DNA from: Acinetobacter dispersus
GTDB taxonomy: Bacteria; Pseudomonadota; Gammaproteobacteria; Pseudomonadales; Moraxellaceae
Direction: 5' to 3'
DNA length: 64,000 nt
NCBI RefSeq assembly: GCF_009884975.1
Contig: NZ_CP041970.1
Coordinates: 3,782,001-3,846,000 of the forward strand
The notes beneath the pieces are model-generated. The model had not been told where the DNA came from, made no database searches, and saw only the letters and a program-made list of their open reading frames with translations. Below are positions 1 through 8,982 of the stretch, one piece after another. The number at the start of each line of letters is the position of its first letter. Position 1 is the stretch's first letter. The position numbers were made by a program, and so were the translations under genes.

Positions 1-220
1 ACGAAGCGATTGGTGACTGCTCAAGAATTTTCGGTTCAATAATATTGATTCGCGCAGGAACTTCATTGATTTTTTGTTCAGTACGAGATGCCGTCACAAC
101 AATCGTATCTAGCGTCGCAGTTTTATCGCTTGATTGATCTTGAGCAAAAGCAGGTGAAGAAAACCCCATCGCAATAGCGATAGCACCAACTAAACGAGTC
201 GGTTGAAAAACAGTAGACAT
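1..220 (-). CDS. btuB: TonB-dependent receptor, BtuB-like (5' part only)
   Basis: Only the first 73 codons are inside the window; the gene runs off the left edge. The N-terminus reads as a signal peptide (MSTVFQPTRLVGAIAIAMGF, then SPAFA) followed by a TonB-box-like segment, DTIVVTASRTEQ, and the start of a plug domain. Known members are outer-membrane receptors that import a ligand using TonB energy. The cobalamin riboswitch directly upstream on the same strand makes vitamin B12 or another corrinoid the likely ligand, hence a BtuB-type assignment. The ATG at 218-220 is the only start consistent with a signal peptide. The plug and barrel are not visible, so the exact subfamily is inferred from the riboswitch. 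Confidence 0.8.
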   Translation of the reverse strand, partial: MSTVFQPTRLVGAIAIAMGFSSPAFAQDQSSDKTATLDTIVVTASRTEQKINEVPARINIIEPKILEQSPIAS

Positions 221-267
221 GATGTCGCTCCAGACATTCACCCGTCGTGAATGATAATGTGGAAATA

Positions 268-430
268 AACAACAAGCAGGTCTCCGGACTTCACTATAAT
301 CATCAAATGAATGATGTTACTCATCATCTTCCCACATCATACCGATGCAGTGATTTGGCGTTGAGCTGAGATGAGTGATTCGGTGTTACCGTTGCGAGGG
401 CAGTGTTGGACTTACACCAACTTCCCTATA
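268..430 (-). promoter_or_regulatory. Cobalamin (AdoCbl-type) riboswitch
   Basis: Read on the minus strand, the block starts with GGGAAGTTGGTGTAAGTCC, continues with a CACTGCCCTCGCAACGGTAA core and ends with GAAGTCCGGAGACCTGC. These match the conserved boxes of the cobalamin riboswitch family, including the closing B12-box-like segment. It lies about 50 nt upstream of the TonB receptor start. Known members repress the downstream gene when cobalamin is abundant, here probably by controlling translation or termination between about 221 and 268. No clear U-tract terminator is visible, so translational control is the likelier mode. Confidence 0.92.
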
Positions 431-471
431 AACAAAAGAATTTGCTTTAGACTTGTTGCAAGATTACGCAA

Positions 472-500
472 AGTATAAAGTGTTAACGTTTTTTAAACAA
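472..500 (-). promoter_or_regulatory. Candidate sigma70 promoter for the riboswitch-receptor transcript
   Basis: On the minus strand a TTGTTT -35 (495-500) is followed after 17 nt by a TATACT -10 (472-477). Transcription would start near 465, about 35 nt before the first conserved riboswitch box. The site lies between the riboswitch and the divergent trpF promoter region. Confidence 0.5.
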
Positions 501-540
501 TTGCATTTCCGAATGAACTTTGCCCAAAGCAAGTCAAATT

Positions 541-552
541 GCATTACAATGC
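541..552 (+). promoter_or_regulatory. trpF upstream -10 region with short palindrome
   Basis: GCATTACAATGC is a perfect short dyad (GCATT-AC-AATGC) containing a TACAAT -10 at 545-550, with only a weak -35 upstream (TTGCCC, spacing 19). A near-identical block lies upstream of trpA at 10517-10528. Its position 40-50 nt before trpF fits a promoter. A role as an operator shared by the two trp loci is inference. Confidence 0.35.
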
Positions 553-589
553 GAGAGTTTCAAAATATTCAGTTTAAATTGGACAGCTC

Positions 590-1249
590 ATGCGCCAAAG
601 CCAAATGCGAACTCGCGCCAAGATTTGTGGAATTACCCGAGCACAAGATATCCAAGCCGTTGTAGAATCAGGGGCAGATGCGATTGGTTTTGTGTTTTTT
701 CCACCCAGTCCACGACATGTTAGTATCGAGCAAGCCCAAACTTTGGCAAAGCTGGTACCACCTTATGTGCAGTTGGTCGGCTTATTTGTAAATGCCAGTG
801 CTGAAGAAATCCAAACGGTGCTTGATTCCGTTGCTTTGGATGTATTACAACTACATGGCGATGAAACGCCAGAACAATGTCAATTGATTGCAGCATACTG
901 TAAACGCCGTTGGTATAAGGCCATTCAAGTTAAACCTGATTTAGATGTTGTGGCTGAAATCCAGCGTTATCAAGCAGCGGGAGCCAGTGCAGTGCTTTTG
1001 GATGCATGGCATCCTGAACTGAAAGGGGGCACAGGACACAGTTTTGACTGGACCCAATTCCCCCAACTAGATATTCCACTCATTTTGGCAGGCGGATTAA
1101 CCCCTGAAAATGTCAGTGAAGCTATTGATACTACAGCGGCATTTGCTGTAGATGTCAGCGGAGGCGTTGAGTCCGCAAAAGGTATAAAAGACCAACAACT
1201 GATTGAAAAATTTATGCAAGGAGTCCAACGTGGATCAGCAAAGCCCTAG
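590..1249 (+). CDS. trpF: Phosphoribosylanthranilate isomerase
   Basis: Catalyses the Amadori rearrangement of phosphoribosylanthranilate to CdRP in tryptophan synthesis, in the cytoplasm. The 219-residue product has the typical single (beta/alpha)8 length. The catalytic-cysteine segment KICGIT is near residues 11-16, DAIGFVF and DVLQLHGDE follow, and the phosphate-binding segments [10 protein letters not shown] and VDVSGG are near the C-terminus. A second in-frame ATG at 605 (before [10 protein letters not shown]) would also give a complete enzyme. The 3' end overlaps trpB by 20 nt, so the two are translated together. The other trp genes for earlier steps are not in the window. Confidence 0.95.
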   Translation: MRQSQMRTRAKICGITRAQDIQAVVESGADAIGFVFFPPSPRHVSIEQAQTLAKLVPPYVQLVGLFVNASAEEIQTVLDSVALDVLQLHGDETPEQCQLIAAYCKRRWYKAIQVKPDLDVVAEIQRYQAAGASAVLLDAWHPELKGGTGHSFDWTQFPQLDIPLILAGGLTPENVSEAIDTTAAFAVDVSGGVESAKGIKDQQLIEKFMQGVQRGSAKP

Positions 1250-2474
1250 TCAAAAAAATCAAGTGATTGACTACTCCCAGTTTCCAGATGCTCAAGGGCA
1301 TTTCGGTATTCATGGTGGACGTTTTGTATCAGAAACGCTGATGGCTGCACTTGAAGACCTCGAAAGTCTTTATGGTCGTATGAAGAATGATGCTCAATTT
1401 TTGGCAGAGTTTGACCGTGATCTTGCGTTCTATGTTGGTCGTCCTAGCCCACTTTATTATGCTGAACGATGGTCTCAGCACCTCGGCGGTGCGCAAATTT
1501 ACCTGAAACGTGAAGATCTCAATCACACTGGTTCGCATAAAGTGAACAACACCATTGGTCAGGCTTTATTGGCAAAACTGTCGGGTAAAAAGCGCATCAT
1601 TGCGGAAACAGGTGCAGGTCAACACGGTGTGGCGACGGCAACGATTGCAGCACGCTTAGGTATGGAATGTGTGGTGTACATGGGCGCTGAAGACGTGAAG
1701 CGTCAGGCCATGAATGTATATCGTATGCGTTTGTTGGGCGCAACAGTGGTACCCGTGCAAAGTGGTTCAAAAACATTGAAAGATGCCATGAACGAAGCGA
1801 TGCGTGATTGGGTCACTAATGTCGATAGCACCTATTATGTGATTGGTACTGTTGCTGGTCCGCATCCATACCCACAGTTGGTTCGAGACTTCCAATCGAT
1901 TATTGGTCGCGAAGCTCGCCAACAAATCCAACAACAAGCAGGGCGTTTGCCAGATGCTTTAGTGGCTTGTGTAGGTGGTGGTTCAAATGCGATGGGCTTG
2001 TTCTATCCATTCCTGAATGATCATGATGTGAAAATGTATGGTGTTGAAGCTGCTGGTTATGGCATTGAAACAGGCAAACACTCTGCACCATTGAATGCAG
2101 GACATGTGGGTGTGTTACATGGGAACCGTACTTATTTGATGTCGGATGAACAAGGTCAGATCATTGAAACACATAGTATTTCAGCGGGTTTGGACTATCC
2201 AGGTGTTGGTCCTGAGCATAGTTTCCTGAAAGATATGAACCGTGTTGAATATGTGCCAATCAATGATGATGAAGCCTTACAGGGTTTCCGTGATCTCACT
2301 CAAATCGAAGGGATTATTCCTGCGCTTGAAAGCTCACATGCGATGGCTTACGTCACTAAACTTGCGCCAACCATGTCGAAAGATCAAATCATTATTGCAA
2401 CGGTTTCAGGTCGTGGTGATAAAGACTTGATGACGGTTGCGCGTATTGATGGCGTTGAAATGGTTGAGATGTAA
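1230..2474 (+). CDS. trpB: Tryptophan synthase beta chain
   Basis: Joins indole and serine to make tryptophan, in complex with TrpA. The PLP lysine lies in HTGSHKVNN (Lys about 104 from the chosen start), the catalytic glutamate in AETGAGQHG and the phosphate loop in GGGSNA. The start is taken as GTG at 1230 because AAGGAG at 1218-1223 sits 6 nt upstream; an upstream in-frame TTG at 1203 lacks such a site. Length is 414 residues, slightly longer than the roughly 400 usual for the family because of an N-terminal extension. It overlaps the end of trpF. Its partner trpA is about 8 kb downstream rather than adjacent. Confidence 0.96.
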   Translation: MDQQSPSQKNQVIDYSQFPDAQGHFGIHGGRFVSETLMAALEDLESLYGRMKNDAQFLAEFDRDLAFYVGRPSPLYYAERWSQHLGGAQIYLKREDLNHTGSHKVNNTIGQALLAKLSGKKRIIAETGAGQHGVATATIAARLGMECVVYMGAEDVKRQAMNVYRMRLLGATVVPVQSGSKTLKDAMNEAMRDWVTNVDSTYYVIGTVAGPHPYPQLVRDFQSIIGREARQQIQQQAGRLPDALVACVGGGSNAMGLFYPFLNDHDVKMYGVEAAGYGIETGKHSAPLNAGHVGVLHGNRTYLMSDEQGQIIETHSISAGLDYPGVGPEHSFLKDMNRVEYVPINDDEALQGFRDLTQIEGIIPALESSHAMAYVTKLAPTMSKDQIIIATVSGRGDKDLMTVARIDGVEMVEM

Positions 2475-2483
2475 GTTTTCAAA

Positions 2484-2996
2484 ATGCCAAGTCTGTTTAT
2501 GGTGATGTTGGGTGGCCGGCATGCTAGAGCCAATACCGAAGTTCATGATGTGGTAATGGCAATAGGTGAATCATTGTCTGAAGTCATCCCTCAGCTCAAA
2601 CAGGCTTGGTTTGGTGAATCGAAAGGCTTACATATCGATGCTTGGGCACAGATTTCAGGTGTTCAATCACAAGGCGTGAATTATCAAATTCAGTTTTCCG
2701 ATGCTGCACCGTCGGTTTTGGATGAAAAATTATATTTGATTAACTTAGGTGGATATTCACTTAACGCTTTTGGTGAATTACATAGCTACCATTTGGTGCT
2801 TGCACCAGATGCAGGGATTGCAAAACAGTTGGGTAAACAATTTATCGAACAAGATTGGCATAAACCGCATACCGATCGTGTGGTCGATGTCGATGATTGT
2901 ATTCCAATTGATCATGTTGCAGGACGTTATATCCATTTAATTCAAGGTGAGTTTAGCCCTACTATTTGGGAAAATACTTATCTGACTTTGGATTAA
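2484..2996 (+). CDS. DUF1543-type protein
   Basis: A 170-residue cytoplasmic protein starting 9 nt after trpB and probably co-transcribed with it. It opens with LFMVMLGGRHARANTEVHDV, resembling the DUF1543 domain, and a second, weaker half with LYLINLGGYSLNAFGE suggests an internal duplication of the same roughly 80-residue fold. No catalytic motif is evident and no function is known. It has no strong Shine-Dalgarno, consistent with translation coupled to trpB. It is followed by a strong bidirectional terminator at 3012-3043, which makes it the last gene of the trpFB transcript. Confidence 0.75.
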   Translation: MPSLFMVMLGGRHARANTEVHDVVMAIGESLSEVIPQLKQAWFGESKGLHIDAWAQISGVQSQGVNYQIQFSDAAPSVLDEKLYLINLGGYSLNAFGELHSYHLVLAPDAGIAKQLGKQFIEQDWHKPHTDRVVDVDDCIPIDHVAGRYIHLIQGEFSPTIWENTYLTLD

Positions 2997-3011
2997 TCGA
3001 CAGATAAAATG

Positions 3012-3043
3012 AAAACAGGGAAGCAATTGCTTCCCTGTTTTTT
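3012..3043. terminator. Bidirectional intrinsic terminator
   Basis: ACAGGGAAGCAATTGCTTCC continues into CTGT, forming a fully palindromic 24 nt stem flanked by an A-run on the left and a T-run on the right. It sits between two convergent genes and can serve both. Confidence 0.88.
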
Positions 3044-3056
3044 ATTGCGTATATAG

Positions 3057-4835
3057 TTAAGGAACCAGTTTGATTCGATCGGTTTTAGGTGCCGTCAGTG
3101 GAGAATGCTGCGCTACATATTTTTCTAAGGCATCGATATCTTGTCCGCCACCGACTGGATTTTTACCTTCTTTTAATACCGTGAAGTTATCACCGCCATC
3201 AGCAAGGAAGCTGTTTACCGTCACACGATAAATCTTGCTATCCACGAGTGCTTGTCCTGCAACCAAGATATTGCTGGCGCGTGGTAAAGTCGAGTTGTCT
3301 TTCTTATACGAATAACTGAACTCTTTGGATGGCTGTAAGATACGAACTGTGGCTGCGTTTGCACCTGACCATTGCTGTTCTAACACATCACGAATCTGCT
3401 TGCCTGTTAGGCTCAGCGTCACAATTGAGTTACCAAAAGGCTGTACGGTAAAGACATCGCCAAAGGTGATCTGATTATTGCTATTTACCAATAAATCGGC
3501 ACGAACACCCCCCGGATTCATCAGGGTAAAGTCTGAACCTTGATTACTCGCAGTTAAAGCCATGGCTTGTTGTGCATCGGCAATTAAATTACCGAGTGCG
3601 CTTTCACCACTTTCGGTGCCATTACGATTAATCACAGCATTGGCTGTACCGACGACACGGGCGGAAATGGTCGTGACAGCTTGGCGATATTTATCAAGGA
3701 TCGCTTCAATGCTTGGCGTTTTATTAAACTTCTCATATAGATCAGTTAAGTTCACTGTAGTTGAGCCAGATGTATATGCTTCACTTTGAATCGGAACTTG
3801 TTTGGCATCCTTTTTAATGACATTACCCGTTTTGCCATCCAGTTCTAATTGGATGTTGGTAATCGCAGTGCCATATTGTCCCGCAGAAGTCAGTAAGAAC
3901 GGTTTTTGTGGATTCTTGGTTGAGTAATCACAAATATAAGATTGGTGCGTATGACCAGAAACCACCACATCAACCGCAGGATCTAAACGATCGAGGATAC
4001 CGAGTAATGGGCCACTGAGACCATCACAAGTTTTCTTATTAAATTTAGTACTTGGTGCCACACCTTCATGCACTACCACCACAATCGCTTCAATGCCTTG
4101 TTTTTTTAACTCAGGAATTAAGGCATTGACCGTATCCGCTTCATCATTAAAGTTGACATCTTTAATGCCTGCAGCTGAGACAATGCTTGGTGTTGCTTTC
4201 AGGGTCATCCCGATAAAGGCAACAGGAATGCCACCATAAGTTTTGACTTTATAAGCAGGGAACAGGGTTTTCTTCGGATCAGCCTTCATTGAGACATTGG
4301 CGGCCAGAAAATTAAATTTGGCCCCCTCAAACTTTGGATTGATTTGACAAGGTTTGGCGCTGGTATATTGCTGACAGCCACCATTTTGCAAACGACGTAA
4401 TTCATCGGTTCCACGGTCAAATTCATGATTACCAACCGCGTTGAAATCAATCTGAATGTCATTCATGGTTTCAATGGTTGGCTCATCCAAGAACAGCGAT
4501 GAAGTGAGTGGAGAGGCGCTAATTAAGTCACCCGCTGAAACGACAGCATTGTTTGGATATTGCGCACGTAGTTTTTTAATGGCATCGGCAAAATAACTGA
4601 CCCCACCAACAGGAATACGCACTGTTTTACTGTTATCACTTGGATCATCTGCTTCAATAAAACGTTTCGGTGGTTCTAAATTACCGTGAAAGTCGTTGAA
4701 CGCAAGGATATTGATATTTTGATTTTTACGTTCAACTGTTGGCATTCCGTTATTATCTTCATTGTCATTACAAGCTGTTAAAGCCAGCATCATGAGACAG
4801 AGTACGTTTGCTTTTAATAGTCGTTGAGTCATCAT
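3057..4835 (-). CDS. Lipoprotein bifunctional metallophosphatase/5'-nucleotidase (UshA-like)
   Basis: A 592-residue exported enzyme predicted to dephosphorylate nucleotides in the periplasm. The N-terminus is a lipoprotein signal (LMMLALTAC, lipidated Cys about 22). The metallophosphoesterase domain (about 40-330) has the metal-binding motifs AFNDFHG, GDLIS, GNHEFDRG and SGHTHQS. A 5'-nucleotidase C-terminal domain (about 380-560) follows, with NRNGTESGESALGNLIADA and LADGGDNF. Length fits the UshA/5'-nucleotidase family. It is monocistronic, convergent with the trpFB operon and divergent from the DUF2804 gene. Whether it favours nucleotides, UDP-sugars or cyclic nucleotides cannot be told from the sequence. 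Confidence 0.9.
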   Translation of the reverse strand: MMTQRLLKANVLCLMMLALTACNDNEDNNGMPTVERKNQNINILAFNDFHGNLEPPKRFIEADDPSDNSKTVRIPVGGVSYFADAIKKLRAQYPNNAVVSAGDLISASPLTSSLFLDEPTIETMNDIQIDFNAVGNHEFDRGTDELRRLQNGGCQQYTSAKPCQINPKFEGAKFNFLAANVSMKADPKKTLFPAYKVKTYGGIPVAFIGMTLKATPSIVSAAGIKDVNFNDEADTVNALIPELKKQGIEAIVVVVHEGVAPSTKFNKKTCDGLSGPLLGILDRLDPAVDVVVSGHTHQSYICDYSTKNPQKPFLLTSAGQYGTAITNIQLELDGKTGNVIKKDAKQVPIQSEAYTSGSTTVNLTDLYEKFNKTPSIEAILDKYRQAVTTISARVVGTANAVINRNGTESGESALGNLIADAQQAMALTASNQGSDFTLMNPGGVRADLLVNSNNQITFGDVFTVQPFGNSIVTLSLTGKQIRDVLEQQWSGANAATVRILQPSKEFSYSYKKDNSTLPRASNILVAGQALVDSKIYRVTVNSFLADGGDNFTVLKEGKNPVGGGQDIDALEKYVAQHSPLTAPKTDRIKLVP

Positions 4836-5037
4836 GGTTTTTGATCGAGTGGTATAAGATTGTTTTTTAAAATAAAACTTCTGTATGAATATTTGATGAA
4901 ATAGTGAGCTAAAAAGTATTGTTCAGAACTTGAGTTTGGCTGGAAGAATGTGCAGTAAGTAGAATTTTCCAACACAAAAATAGTAGTAAATTTGATCACT
5001 TACAGTCTATTATGGGCGTAGATGCGACCTAGCAATC

Positions 5038-6045
5038 ATGGAATATAAAATGGATTTGATACAAGCCAATGGTCAACCGCGTTATGGACGTTTTGAGCAA
5101 GTGCCCTCGCGTATTAACTTGGATGACTATATTTATAAAACACCTTATGGTCAGGTGTTAACAGGTTGGCGCAAACAACTTAAATATAAAAAATTTAAAT
5201 TCTGTGGTTTGCAGCATGAGCATTACAGTATTGGTGTGGCAATTGTTGATTTATCCTGGGCAGGGCATGGTTTTTTCTATGTCTACGACCATCAGTCAGA
5301 GAAAGTGATTGAATGGAATGCGATTCAGCCATTGGCTTTAAAGACTCAATTGGATGAACAACCTCTATTTAGCCAAAGTTCATTTAAAAAATCAGCTTAT
5401 CAATTCGATATGCAGCATGCCAATGGGGTGCGCTATATCCAAGTGACCAAACATGGTGAAGTACAACTGAAAGCCCGAATTTTTTGTGCGGGCACGGATG
5501 CCTTAAGTTTGTGTAGCCCGACGGGGATTAATGGCTGGACTTATACCCAGAAACAAACCACATTGGCGGTTGAGGGATTCTTTATCAGCCCAGATCGACA
5601 ACAGATTGAATTTAATGCACATAGTCTTGCGGCTTTGGATGATACCTGTGGTTTTTTGCGCCCTGAAACAGCTTGGTTTTGGTTGTCTTGCCAGTTCCGT
5701 GATGCGCAGGACCGTCGGATTGGCCTTAACCTGGCTTCAGGAGTCAATGAAAGTTTTGGTAATGAAAATGCCTTATGGGTAAATGGTCGTTTATTTCCAC
5801 TGACTGATGTTTTATTTGAACAGCAAAATGAAAACACTTGGTCGATTCGTTCTTTGGGTGGATGTTTGAATTTGATGGTGGAAACAGGCTGGTGCCGTTT
5901 TGAAAATATTAATTTACGGTTGATCGGCAGCCAGTTTAATCAATGGCAAGCCAAAGTCAGTGGCACCATTGCACATGAGCAGGTTGAAGTGGTGTCATTA
6001 GATAATGAATATGGTTTGTTAGAACAACATTACGCGAAGTGGTGA
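5038..6045 (+). CDS. DUF2804-type protein
   Basis: A 335-residue protein with no signal peptide or membrane segment. Its length and motif pattern match the DUF2804 family: an N-terminal YGRFEQVPSRINLDDYIYKT segment, the central SPTGINGWTYTQK, and FWLSCQF...GLNLASGVNESFGNENALWVNG. The many aromatic and beta-prone stretches suggest a lipocalin-like or jelly-roll fold. Its function is unknown. A second in-frame ATG at 5050 is an alternative start. It is divergent from the 5'-nucleotidase gene across about 200 bp and apparently monocistronic. Confidence 0.75.
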   Translation: MEYKMDLIQANGQPRYGRFEQVPSRINLDDYIYKTPYGQVLTGWRKQLKYKKFKFCGLQHEHYSIGVAIVDLSWAGHGFFYVYDHQSEKVIEWNAIQPLALKTQLDEQPLFSQSSFKKSAYQFDMQHANGVRYIQVTKHGEVQLKARIFCAGTDALSLCSPTGINGWTYTQKQTTLAVEGFFISPDRQQIEFNAHSLAALDDTCGFLRPETAWFWLSCQFRDAQDRRIGLNLASGVNESFGNENALWVNGRLFPLTDVLFEQQNENTWSIRSLGGCLNLMVETGWCRFENINLRLIGSQFNQWQAKVSGTIAHEQVEVVSLDNEYGLLEQHYAKW

Positions 6046-6222
6046 TTTGTAAAAAATAAGAATCTGTTTTTTAATATTAAGTATGTTGTGTCTCAGTGAA
6101 ATTAGGGCGTAGGTGTAAGTATTAATCAGCTTTTAAGTACGGAACAATAACAGTGGGATGAGAAAAATAGATAGTATTTGGATTTGGGTGGAATTTGAAA
6201 ATAGGAATAGAGGAGGAGAAAA

Positions 6223-6615
6223 ATGATTTTTTTAAGGAAATCAGAACTAATCAGTTCTATATTTCAAGAAATTGCATTCTTAGCAGTGAGCGATTGGCAA
6301 AAAATAGTCTATTATACTGAAAGGTTTAGAGATAAAAATATTGGGCTGAGAAATAAGGATACAGCCTTATGTTGGATTGGTGAAAATCTAAAGTTATATA
6401 CTGATGATTACCCTTTACGTTCGTCTATGGAACCTTATAAAACAATTAATATTCTCTTTGAAGAATGTGAGAAATCAGATGATATTTGGTGTGGTCTATC
6501 TCTGTTTTTAGATCATCATGGGAAATATTCTAGTAAATTTTATTATGAAGGTACTCCTTTACTAGATGGAAATGACGCTGAATTATCAAAAAGATTAGCC
6601 GAAATAAATCCTTAA
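6223..6615 (+). CDS. Small protein resembling YezG/DUF600-type immunity proteins
   Basis: A 130-residue acidic cytoplasmic protein with a very strong Shine-Dalgarno (AGGAGGAG, 6208-6215). The C-terminal half, GLSLFLDHHGKYSSKFYYEG, resembles the LFL-(D/N)-GK(F/Y)-F-Y core of YezG/DUF600 immunity proteins that neutralise polymorphic toxins. The N-terminal amphipathic helix with SDWQKIVYYTE also fits. The coding sequence is visibly AT-richer than its neighbours, which suggests recent acquisition. No toxin gene lies next to it, so it would be an orphan immunity gene. The family assignment is by pattern resemblance only. Confidence 0.5.
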   Translation: MIFLRKSELISSIFQEIAFLAVSDWQKIVYYTERFRDKNIGLRNKDTALCWIGENLKLYTDDYPLRSSMEPYKTINILFEECEKSDDIWCGLSLFLDHHGKYSSKFYYEGTPLLDGNDAELSKRLAEINP

Positions 6616-6628
6616 AAGGTATTGTCTC

Positions 6629-6651
6629 GTTCCACCTTTATAAGGTGGAAC
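6629..6651. terminator. Stem-loop between convergent genes
   Basis: GTTCCACCTT (6629-6638) and AAGGTGGAAC (6642-6651) form a perfect 10 bp stem with a 3 nt loop. There is no good U-tract on either strand. It lies between the convergent immunity-like and metal-hydrolase genes and is probably a weak terminator. Confidence 0.45.
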
Positions 6652-6677
6652 GCTAAATGAGATTTTTATATAGTAGA

Positions 6678-7553
6678 CTAAAGCCCCGCTTGCCAAAAAG
6701 CTTCACCCGCAGCAATCGGATCATTGGTTTTAGCCAAAGTATCAATCCAGACATCGTATTGGCGAATCACTGGGTGTTGATTCGGATGGAAATCTTTTTT
6801 AAACCAGTCGCTATATTGTGCTCTTTTCGCAGTCAAAATACCGTTACGACCAAAGAACCACGGTAAACCTTTACGTGCCATATCAAAACGTTGTCTTAAA
6901 TTAAAACCATCGGTTTTGAGCATCACATCAGTGCGATACAAGGTAAAGCCAAACATCATCACTGTGGTGAACACCAAGGCAAAGCGACGGGTTGCTTCTG
7001 GCACTTCACCGACTTCACGCATTACATCAAAGGCGACATCGCGATGCTCCATTTCTTCAATCGCATGCCAAGCAAAAAGCGCACGTACAAAGGGATCAGC
7101 TTCCGCCAAAGTTGCTTTTTTGCTATAGAAAGTATCGGCCATCAGCGCAGTTAAATGCTCGGCTGCTGCGGTCATGGCAATGTTGTATTGTGGTGAGCGA
7201 TTCTTGAGTTCAAATCTAAAAATTTTCTTTAAACGCGTTGTGAACTGATCTACAGGCATTCCTTGATCTTTCATGACTTGGTTCATTTTGTCATGGGCAA
7301 TACCATGTTGTGCTTCCTGACGGATAAAATCAGCAACACGTTCCTGCAAGTCTGGATCATCAATTTTGTCACGGAATAAACGGACACATTCAATAAAGTA
7401 ACGTTCGCCATCAGGGAAGGTGAGGCTTAAAGCATCAAACATACGAGTACGGAACGGATCCCCCCCAAACCAGAAGCGTGGTGCTTGATCGAGGTGGAAG
7501 TCCAGTTTGGTTCTGACCACGGGATCAACTTGATAGGAAACATGTGCATTCAT
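6678..7553 (-). CDS. Predicted metal-dependent hydrolase, ferritin-like fold (PF10118 type)
   Basis: A 291-residue helical protein resembling the family of predicted metal-dependent hydrolases (PF10118). Carboxylate/histidine motifs typical of a di-metal four-helix bundle are visible: IRQEAQHGIAHD, AAAEHLTALMAD and HAIEEMEHRDVAFD. A hydrophobic helix (FALVFTTVMMFGFTLY) follows. The start is placed at the ATG at 7551-7553 (MNAHVSYQ) because an AAGGAAT site precedes it; a longer frame to 7583 lacks one. It is divergent from an AraC-type regulator starting 116 bp away, which makes regulation by that protein plausible. The substrate is unknown. Confidence 0.78.
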   Translation of the reverse strand: MNAHVSYQVDPVVRTKLDFHLDQAPRFWFGGDPFRTRMFDALSLTFPDGERYFIECVRLFRDKIDDPDLQERVADFIRQEAQHGIAHDKMNQVMKDQGMPVDQFTTRLKKIFRFELKNRSPQYNIAMTAAAEHLTALMADTFYSKKATLAEADPFVRALFAWHAIEEMEHRDVAFDVMREVGEVPEATRRFALVFTTVMMFGFTLYRTDVMLKTDGFNLRQRFDMARKGLPWFFGRNGILTAKRAQYSDWFKKDFHPNQHPVIRQYDVWIDTLAKTNDPIAAGEAFWQAGL

Positions 7554-7669
7554 TTTGACGATTCCTTGTTTTTCTTCATGCACTCAGTATGGAAAAACTC
7601 CGATGAAATGTTTTGACAGTTACAGCCAAGTTTTATACAAATAACGACAGATCAGGATGAGATTGGCGT

Positions 7670-8692
7670 ATGTCAGTTAAAATAATCATTGGATATTTGC
7701 GTTTGTTTAATCGTGTTTTACAACAGGAACAAATTGATTTGTCTAAAGTTGTTGCACCTGAACTTTGGCAATCCTTTCAGGCCTGTTTGGAAAACCCCGA
7801 TGAGCGTGACTTTGATGTCGAACGCTATGCCTTGTTGTTACAGGCTGCTCAAGCACACTTTACTCGTCCGATTACTTTGGTATTGGCAGAGCATGCCAAT
7901 CTACAAGATTTGGGTCTGATGGGCTATTTAGCATCGACCAGTATTGATCTACAGCAAGCACTTCAACTATTACAACGCTATTATTCTCTGGTCTTTAAAC
8001 AAACCAATTTAGAACAACTCGATGTACAGCAGTTTTCTGAATATATTCAAATTGTTTGGAGTGCATCTTATAGTGACTATCGGGAAATGTACGAGCTCAA
8101 TCTGGCCTTGATCTTTAAAATTTCACAATCGATTGTGCAGGATGCTTTAGTACCACCGCAGATGATCCAATTTGGTTATGCACCGCATACTGCACTTTAT
8201 CACTTTGAAAAGTTTTATGGTTGTCCGATTCAGATTCAGCAGGGGCAATATGCGATTCGCTTTTCCAATCAAATTTTAAAGGCAAAAAGTATTGCTGCAG
8301 ATCAGCAACTGAACCAAGTCCTATCCACTCAAGCGCAGCATTCATTGAATAGCGTGAGTTCTTTTGAAATCCAACAGCAGCAATTTCGTCAAAAAATACA
8401 TGGCTTTATCGAGCAAGGTTTATTGCAGCAGGAAGAGGTGTTGCAAAGTTATGTGGCAAAGCGTCTGCATTGTTCTGAACGGACGCTACAACGCCAACTG
8501 AAGGCTTATGAACTGAATTTTCAGGATGTACTTGATCAGTATCGATTGGAACAGAGCAAGCTGTATCTGCAGCAAGGTAAATCTTTTTCTGAGATTGCAG
8601 AGAGACTGAATTATGCCGATCAGAGTGCGTTTGGGCGGGCGTTTAAGCGTTGGACAGGAGTTACTCCCAAACAGTTTTTAAAATCACTTTAA
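7670..8692 (+). CDS. AraC-family transcriptional regulator (OruR/ArgR-like architecture)
   Basis: A 340-residue regulator. The N-terminal part (about 20-210) resembles the arabinose-binding-like domain found in the OruR/VirS group. The C-terminal 90 residues hold the double helix-turn-helix, with CSERTLQRQLKAYELNFQ and then FSEIAERLNYADQSAFGRAF and KRWTGVTPKQF. The second block is the AraC signature. It is transcribed divergently from the metal-hydrolase gene, its most likely target. A similar regulator at 34726-35739 shares this architecture. The effector is unknown. Confidence 0.88.
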   Translation: MSVKIIIGYLRLFNRVLQQEQIDLSKVVAPELWQSFQACLENPDERDFDVERYALLLQAAQAHFTRPITLVLAEHANLQDLGLMGYLASTSIDLQQALQLLQRYYSLVFKQTNLEQLDVQQFSEYIQIVWSASYSDYREMYELNLALIFKISQSIVQDALVPPQMIQFGYAPHTALYHFEKFYGCPIQIQQGQYAIRFSNQILKAKSIAADQQLNQVLSTQAQHSLNSVSSFEIQQQQFRQKIHGFIEQGLLQQEEVLQSYVAKRLHCSERTLQRQLKAYELNFQDVLDQYRLEQSKLYLQQGKSFSEIAERLNYADQSAFGRAFKRWTGVTPKQFLKSL

Positions 8693-8749
8693 TTTTAAAT
8701 ATAGCGCTAGGCTTAATTTAAATTATGGTATGAAATGTGATACGCGGAA

Positions 8750-8905
8750 ATGTCATCCACAACCTGCGTGGTTTTTATAATGTTTTGTTTCTGCGAAATA
8801 TAGAAATATATCCAAGAAATGAACAGGTTTTGTGGATGACGGATGCCTTTGGTTACTTTGGGCTAAACCAAAGTAACTCGCCGAAGGCACAACCTAGAAT
8901 CCGAT
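8750..8905. repeat. Structured intergenic repeat (two nested inverted repeats)
   Basis: The 290 bp between the AraC regulator and the antiporter gene holds no convincing ORF. It contains TGTCATCCACAACCTG (from about 8751), answered by its near inverse CAGGTTTTGTGGATGAC at about 8824. Next comes the hairpin GGTTACTTTGG / CCAAAGTAAC at about 8852-8877. The arrangement looks like a REP- or BIME-type dispersed repeat. That it recurs in the genome is inference. Confidence 0.55.
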
Positions 8906-8982
8906 GAGAGCTAGAAATGAGTTCTTTATGATCATGATCAATGGATTAATAAAGAACTTATAACAAAACAGACTGTATTATT

